A DNA stretch of 64,000 bases, taken from NCBI RefSeq assembly GCF_001746205.1, contig NZ_MDCO01000012.1:889128-953127 (forward strand), written 5' to 3'. The stretch's first letter is position 1. Every line of letters starts with the position of its first letter. Both the position numbers and the translations under genes were made by a program. The notes under the pieces were generated by a model. The model was not told where the DNA came from. It was given only the letters and a program-made list of their open reading frames with translations, and searched no databases. This document shows, piece by piece, positions 58,361-64,000 of this stretch. The stretch is from Brachyspira hampsonii (GTDB lineage Bacteria > Spirochaetota > Brachyspiria > Brachyspirales > Brachyspiraceae).

Positions 58361-59380
58361 TTATGCCTTATTCTCTTTGTTTTCTTCTTCATTATCAGAT
58401 TTAGTAGCAGTTTTTAAATCTACTCCCATAATAAATAAGAATATAAATCCTATTATCACTATAGGTACAATTCCCATTATATGATATACAAGAGCATAAG
58501 GAGCTGCTATATTTTTTTCTACACCTATAAGAGAAAGTCCGAATATTATAGCCCATTCAAAAGGTCCTATTCCTGATGGGGCAGAAGGTACTGCAAAACC
58601 GAATCCTCCTATAGCAAAAGTAAATAATGCTATTATGGGACTAGTTTTAATATTAAAAGCCATCATCAGAAATCCTATAGTAAGCATTTGACCTATAAGA
58701 TAAATAAAAGTATAGAGAAATATTAAAAATATATGTTTGGCATCATTTTTAAATCCTATTCCGTCTATAAAATTGCATGAAAACTCAATTAATTTATCTC
58801 CTATATTTTTAGGAAGTATTCCAAAAATTTTATGAAAAACCTTATGGGCAAATTCTCTCTGCCATACTAGAAACATTAATACCAAAAAGCCAATTATTGA
58901 TAAAACAAATAAAGCTATGGCAGCATAAGTAACTGTCTGAGGTAAGTTGGGAATAAATATTACAGATATGGTTAATATAATGCCACCTGTTATAACATCA
59001 AAAAGTCTTTCAGTAACTACTGAAGCGATTAATGCTGACTTACTTACATTTTCTTTAATACCCAAAATATAAGCACGAGCCACCTCGCCAAGTTTAGCAG
59101 GAAGTATGTTATTTCCCATATAACCAATATAAGTTGCCATAATTACAGTTCTTTTTTTAATAGGCTTTTTTAAAGGAATAAAACATTCCCATCTTAAACC
59201 TCTTAATACTATAATAACTATACTTAATATTAAGGAAATAATAAAATATACTACATTAATGTTTTTTACTATTTCTATAGATTCTTTTATATTAATTCCT
59301 CTAAAAGCAAAATATAAACATATTATGCTTATGGCAATTCCTATAACTACCTGTATAATAGTTTTATGTTTTTTATTCAT
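58361..59380 (-). CDS. Flippase-like membrane protein (UPF0104/LPG synthetase TM-region family)
   Basis: A 339-residue protein with about eight membrane segments; the ATG at 59380 is preferred over an in-frame TTG at 59386. Family markers are LRGLRWECFIP near 60, GYMGNNILPAKLGEVARAYIL near 91-111, TERLFDVITGGIIL near 127, and PSAPSGIGPFEWAI near 265. It belongs to the YbhN/AglD/MprF-N-terminal group of lipid-processing or flipping proteins. There is no synthase domain, so lipid transfer or translocation is the likelier role. The C-terminus is charged (DNEEENKENKA). Confidence 0.82.
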   Translation of the reverse strand: MNKKHKTIIQVVIGIAISIICLYFAFRGINIKESIEIVKNINVVYFIISLILSIVIIVLRGLRWECFIPLKKPIKKRTVIMATYIGYMGNNILPAKLGEVARAYILGIKENVSKSALIASVVTERLFDVITGGIILTISVIFIPNLPQTVTYAAIALFVLSIIGFLVLMFLVWQREFAHKVFHKIFGILPKNIGDKLIEFSCNFIDGIGFKNDAKHIFLIFLYTFIYLIGQMLTIGFLMMAFNIKTSPIIALFTFAIGGFGFAVPSAPSGIGPFEWAIIFGLSLIGVEKNIAAPYALVYHIMGIVPIVIIGFIFLFIMGVDLKTATKSDNEEENKENKA

Positions 59381-59404
59381 CAGCAATTTTCCATTTTTAT
59401 TATA

Positions 59405-60922
59405 TCATCTTACAAAGTTTTTCATAAGTGTTATAAAATTGTCAAAATCATCAAGCATGTTTTGAGCTATATCAAGATTAAATTTAGGTAAGTACTGAAC
59501 CTTATTTGCATTACTAATTTCCTGCTTAGTATTATTTTTACAGTCATCAAAGATATTTTTTACTATAGTAGTTAAATCTATTACAGAGTTATAAACGCTT
59601 AAAATTATTTTATTTCCTTCAGTATCAATTTTATTTACCATAGTTTCTATTAAATCTTTATTAGCATTTGCTTTATTTTTTGATATTATCCAAGTTTTTA
59701 AACGCTTGAAGTTTTCGGATTCAGGACTTAGCATAGTATCAAATTTTTGTATAGCTTCTCTAACATCATTTAATATATAGAAAGCATCAAGTCCCTGAGA
59801 GTTTCTGTCTTTGCTTACAAATTCAGCCCCTAAAAACATATCATTAAGCGGATCTTTATAATTGATATCAAATATTTCTATAATGAATGTTTTTATATAC
59901 TGAAGCGGCTCTACACATGTAAATATAGGACAGTCAAATTTTTCAAGCTGCTCATTTTTTTCTTCATTAACATTAGACATTTTTAATATTTCTATACCAT
60001 TAAATAGCTTATTCCTCATTCCTGCAATTTTACTGCTCTTAATTTCAGCAACTATACTATCCATATCTTTCTTTAAATTATTTGTCAAATCTGTTATATA
60101 ATTTACAAATATATTAACATTAGAAGGATTAATACTGCATTTATAAGTAAAATCTTTAAGCAAATAAACTATAATATCATGCATTATATCAGGCGTCTGA
60201 AGATATTTAACTCTCGCTAAAAATGATTTGATATTTTTTTCAGGTATAGGAGGCATTCCTAAATATTGCTGAAAAATATTTAAAGCAGATAATAATTCTT
60301 TTCTTATTACTATTGAGTTTACAGCATAATCCAATTTCACCAAATCATCAACTACCTGCATATTTGAACTAGGTTTAAATTGAGGATTAGAATTGTATGC
60401 ACCATCTACAAAAGATGGACAAAAAGCTCTCAAAAAGAGAAAGAAATCAAAATTTGATAATTGTGCAAAATCTTTAAGCAAGTTGAAAGTTAAATTCATT
60501 TCCTTTCCGCTTTCTCCGCTTATAAATTTTTTGAATTTTACAAAATTGTTTTTTACTTCAGTAAATACATTATTAGGATTTTGTCCTTCTCCTATCTTGG
60601 ACATCATATAATCTCTATTTAATGTAGAATATAATTCTTTCATCTCATCACTAAAAGATACTTCTATTAAATAATACGAAAATTGTTTTCCATCTTTTAC
60701 TATAAATTCCTCTTTTAAAGGATTAAGTAAAGGACCTACTACTTTATACATTTCAAATATAAATTTTGCACAAGTAACAGTTAATGATTTAGTTTTTAAA
60801 TCCACAAAATTATATTTTTGTTTTGATATTCTGTCAGAATACTCCTCCATACGCATTTTTTCCACTAATTCAGGAGTTCTTATATTGAATAAATTGTATC
60901 TTATATAATCAAAAAAATTCAC
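59405..60922 (-). CDS. Spirochaete-type hypothetical protein (DUF5312-like)
   Basis: A 505-residue soluble, mostly helical protein with no signal peptide. Recognisable features are a long N-terminal MNFFDYIRYNLFNIRTPE, FLFLRAFCPSFVDGAYN in the middle, and a helical C-terminus. It resembles the spirochaete-restricted DUF5312 family as I remember it, but this could not be checked. It is upstream of the flippase-like gene by 24 bases, so they are probably one transcript. Function unknown. Confidence 0.6.
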   Translation of the reverse strand: MNFFDYIRYNLFNIRTPELVEKMRMEEYSDRISKQKYNFVDLKTKSLTVTCAKFIFEMYKVVGPLLNPLKEEFIVKDGKQFSYYLIEVSFSDEMKELYSTLNRDYMMSKIGEGQNPNNVFTEVKNNFVKFKKFISGESGKEMNLTFNLLKDFAQLSNFDFFLFLRAFCPSFVDGAYNSNPQFKPSSNMQVVDDLVKLDYAVNSIVIRKELLSALNIFQQYLGMPPIPEKNIKSFLARVKYLQTPDIMHDIIVYLLKDFTYKCSINPSNVNIFVNYITDLTNNLKKDMDSIVAEIKSSKIAGMRNKLFNGIEILKMSNVNEEKNEQLEKFDCPIFTCVEPLQYIKTFIIEIFDINYKDPLNDMFLGAEFVSKDRNSQGLDAFYILNDVREAIQKFDTMLSPESENFKRLKTWIISKNKANANKDLIETMVNKIDTEGNKIILSVYNSVIDLTTIVKNIFDDCKNNTKQEISNANKVQYLPKFNLDIAQNMLDDFDNFITLMKNFVR

Positions 60923-61021
60923 AGTTGCAATACCCCATTAATTTACTATATTTTAGTTATTTATAATATACTAAATTGACTAATATTAAAAGTTTTTTTA
61001 TTTATTTTTTACTATAAAATA

Positions 61022-61843
61022 TTATTCTTTAATAGCCTCCAAAGCCTTTTTTGCTTCTTCATAATTTTCATTAAGTTTTAAAGCCTGTTCAAAATTTTGA
61101 ATGGCTAATTTTTTATTTCCTGTTGAAGCATATATAGAGCCTATAGTATAGTATATTACTTTATCATTATTATTTACTTCCAATGCTTTTTCTAAATATC
61201 TTATAGCCATTTTATTACTATTTTTTTTATTATAGCATGAAGATATATTACATAATACATAAGGATTCTTACTTTCATAATTTGCATTAACTTCATGAAA
61301 AAGAGAAAGAGCTTTATCATAATCTCCATTATGATGATATATACAGCCTAATAGATTGATTATATCATTTGTAGGCTTTGCATCATAAGCTAAAACGGCA
61401 TATTCTAAAGATATATCATATTCTTTCCAAGCATAAGACTGAAAAGCAATATATGAGCATCTTTTATAGTCTTTAGATTTTATTTTAATATTTTTTGATA
61501 ATTCCAATGCTTTTTCTAAATATTCCTTTCTATTTTTTTTATCCATTATAGATAAGTATTCATATATAAAAGCATTTTTTTTACCGGTTTTCAAAAGTTG
61601 ATTAAAATAATTTACAGAAGTATTATATTTATTTTTTTTCATATTGATGAATCCCATCATATATAGTGCTTCTGCATATTTAGGTGTTTTAAGCAGAATG
61701 GTGCTGTAATAGTTTTCGGCATCATCCATTCTATTTTCTTTAAAAGCTATTCTAGCTAACATAGCCATAGCATAAGGATCATTTGGTTTTTTTGATAAAA
61801 TGTTATTATATTTATCTAATTGCTTATCATATTTACCTGCCAT
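61022..61843 (-). CDS. TPR-repeat protein
   Basis: A 273-residue cytoplasmic protein of tandem tetratricopeptide repeats, for example KYDKQLDKYNNILSKKPNDP, DDAENYYSTILLKTPKYAEA, DYDKALSLFHEV and NKKLAIQNFEQALKLNENYEEA. The ATG at 61843 follows AAGTGAG at good spacing; the frame can also start at a GTG at 61855. Repeat count about seven. It probably mediates protein contacts; no partner visible. Confidence 0.82.
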   Translation of the reverse strand: MAGKYDKQLDKYNNILSKKPNDPYAMAMLARIAFKENRMDDAENYYSTILLKTPKYAEALYMMGFINMKKNKYNTSVNYFNQLLKTGKKNAFIYEYLSIMDKKNRKEYLEKALELSKNIKIKSKDYKRCSYIAFQSYAWKEYDISLEYAVLAYDAKPTNDIINLLGCIYHHNGDYDKALSLFHEVNANYESKNPYVLCNISSCYNKKNSNKMAIRYLEKALEVNNNDKVIYYTIGSIYASTGNKKLAIQNFEQALKLNENYEEAKKALEAIKE

Positions 61844-61902
61844 AAATAAACTCACTTAATTATTTGTTTGTATATAATACAACTTTTTAAAAAATATGTA
61901 AA

Positions 61903-63054
<1,152 letters not shown>

Positions 63055-63188
63055 TTATACGAAAATAAATAAATATCAAATGCTATATGCAAAAAATAAT
63101 ATATAAAATCATATAAATATACAGCAGATTTCTTATAAATTTTTTTGATGTATTAATTTTGTTTTTATAATATTTTGCTAAAATATAT

Positions 63189-63230
63189 AAAATTATCCTA
63201 TGCCATAAAATAATAGCATAGGATAATTTT
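63189..63230 (-). terminator. Terminator downstream of the chemoreceptor fragment
   Basis: A perfect 15-base stem: AAAATTATCCTATGC (63189-63203) and its complement (63216-63230) with a 12-base loop. Confidence 0.8.
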
Positions 63231-63245
63231 ATATTATAATTTTAT

Positions 63246-63773
63246 TTATCTAGTTCCATCAGGAAGTTTAAATAAATGTATAGCATCCATTAATTCTTTA
63301 GACTGAGCAAATAACAATTCAGCAGATGCTGTAGCTTCTTCTACTAAAGCGGCATTTTTCTGAGTTGTAGAATCCATTTCTGAAATAGCAATTTTTACCT
63401 GATCTATTCCATTTTGCTGTTCCACAGCACTATTACTTATTCCTTCCATAATTTTTGAAGCTTCATCTATTTTATTTTGTATTTCTATGAATATTTCCTG
63501 AGATTCGCGAGCTGTTCCTGTAGCTTTATCTATTTTTTCATAAACATTCTCAATCAAGTCTGTAATGCTTTTTACTGAAGTTTGAGTAGTTTGTGCCAAG
63601 TTTCTTACTTCAGAAGCAACAACTGCGAAACCTTTTCCTTGTTCTCCTGCCCTTGCTGCCTCTACAGAAGCATTAAGAGCTAGTATATTAGTTTGGAATG
63701 CTATATCTTCAATGATTTTAGTAATATCTTTAATTTTACTGCTTGCATCATGTACATCATTCATCTTATTTAC
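63246..63773 (-). pseudogene. 3' fragment of a methyl-accepting chemotaxis protein gene
   Basis: About 175 codons of the MCP signalling domain only: [18 protein letters not shown], then [39 protein letters not shown] and the descending helix, ending [10 protein letters not shown]. Membrane segments, sensor and HAMP are missing. Upstream the frame breaks at about 63770-63780 where a different open frame (endolysin-like) joins. The first available ATG, at 63764, has no ribosome site. The tip is nearly the same as in the intact receptor at 27946-29778. It is most likely a truncated gene left by recombination, but expression as a soluble fragment cannot be excluded. Confidence 0.75.
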
Positions 63774-63871
63774 TTTATGTCTGTAATACTGTGTTTTTGC
63801 AAAGCATTATTTAATGGTAAAAGCCATTTCTTATTTATTCCTATTTTATTTAATATATTTTCATTTAGCAT
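63770..63871 (-). pseudogene. N-terminal fragment resembling a phage-type endolysin (GH19-like)
   Basis: A 33-codon frame with a good site (GAGGG, seven bases before ATG at 63871) reads MLNENILNKIGINK then [19 protein letters not shown] and stops at 63770. The phrase [16 protein letters not shown] resembles the first helix of phage and prophage endolysins or chitinase-like (GH19) muramidases, in which the helix is followed by a ...FLAQ..HES.. catalytic motif that is missing here. The frame ends where the chemoreceptor fragment begins. Confidence 0.4.
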
Positions 63872-63884
63872 AGATTAACCCTCT

Positions 63885-63980
63885 TTATTTTTGTAATTCA
63901 TATACTTTTATATATTCAGTTTTTTGTTTCTCTTTTGCTATTTGGAGTGTTACTTCTCTTTGTTGAAGAAGTAGAATCAT
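63885..63980 (-). CDS. Possible small lysis-associated helix protein, 31 residues
   Basis: ATG at 63980 to stop at 63885, a helix with MILLLQQREVTLQIAKEKQK and a basic tail YIKVYELQK. It overlaps another open frame and lies 13 bases before the endolysin-like start. Overlapping short coiled-coil proteins beside endolysin genes recall phage Rz-type or holin partners. The evidence is weak: size and context only. Confidence 0.25.
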   Translation of the reverse strand: MILLLQQREVTLQIAKEKQKTEYIKVYELQK

Positions 63981-63999
63981 ATAGTGAAGAACCTATAGC
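63916..63999 (-). CDS. Possible C-terminal tail of a gene cut by the window edge
   Basis: A frame open from the right edge reads AIGSSLYDSTSSTKRSNTPN and SKRETKN, ending at 63916. A polar, basic tail before an endolysin start could belong to a holin. No other support. Confidence 0.2.
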   Translation of the reverse strand, partial: AIGSSLYDSTSSTKRSNTPNSKRETKN

Positions 64000-64000
64000 G

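Overview
The window is AT-rich (roughly a quarter G+C by eye) and reads as a chromosome segment of Brachyspira, an anaerobic intestinal spirochaete. The evidence is codon use dominated by AAA, ATA and TTA, strong GGAG-type ribosome sites, proteins typical of that genus, and a 23S-5S rRNA pair with no 16S or tRNA gene beside it, as known for Brachyspira hyodysenteriae. The species cannot be fixed from the sequence alone. No CRISPR array, insertion sequence or tRNA gene was seen.

Layout. 1-3.6 kb: most of a TamB-like envelope protein, cut by the left edge. 3.8-11 kb: a complete L-ascorbate uptake and breakdown operon (two IIA proteins, UlaG, UlaA, UlaB, UlaE, UlaF, UlaD, then a HAD phosphatase). 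UlaE appears to start at an ATC codon. 11-15 kb: an unknown helical protein, ComF, a prohibitin-like SPFH protein and a lysophospholipase-like hydrolase. 15-20.9 kb, minus strand: Nudix hydrolase, TilS, DUF1848, a metallo-beta-lactamase-fold hydrolase, a secreted protein, two PepSY-like proteins and a 46-codon gene. 21-31 kb: a MATE pump with an operator-like inverted repeat, two cobalamin genes, a pyrophosphate-driven ion pump, an outer-membrane-like protein, a chemoreceptor and a P1 peptidase. 31-37 kb, minus strand: FtsH, two secreted NlpC/P60-like proteins, DUF4390 and DUF1207-like envelope proteins. 36.5-42.7 kb, minus strand: a tightly packed run cheX-cheY-cheR-bactofilin-TPR-mreB-mreC-mreD-CYTH, placing chemotaxis adaptation genes with cell-shape genes. 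43-45.6 kb: an 834-residue protein with a cyclic-nucleotide-binding-like N-terminus. 45.9-49.5 kb: 23S and 5S rRNA with long processing stems and a terminator. 49.5-51.1 kb: two small membrane proteins and a Bax-inhibitor-1 protein, two of them behind duplicated leaders. 51.1-52 kb: a gene-free stretch of decayed dispersed repeats. 52-63 kb: a DAACS symporter, IspF, a squalene-synthase-like enzyme, a large TPR protein, a LolA/LolB-like protein, RsmG, a flippase-like membrane protein, a DUF5312-like protein, a TPR protein and Tgt. 63.2-64 kb: a chemoreceptor 3' fragment joined to what looks like the start of a phage-type endolysin gene, with possible lysis-gene tails behind it. This may be the edge of a prophage-like or gene-transfer-agent region.

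The main non-genic signals are a dispersed family of G-rich intergenic elements (14.8, 20.2, 31.0 and 51.8 kb), one of which is a textbook four-tract G-quadruplex motif; a second decayed repeat family at 51.3-51.7 kb; the inverted operator at the MATE gene; and the endolysin/chemoreceptor junction. Function calls rest on recognised motifs and remembered family sequences; no search was run.
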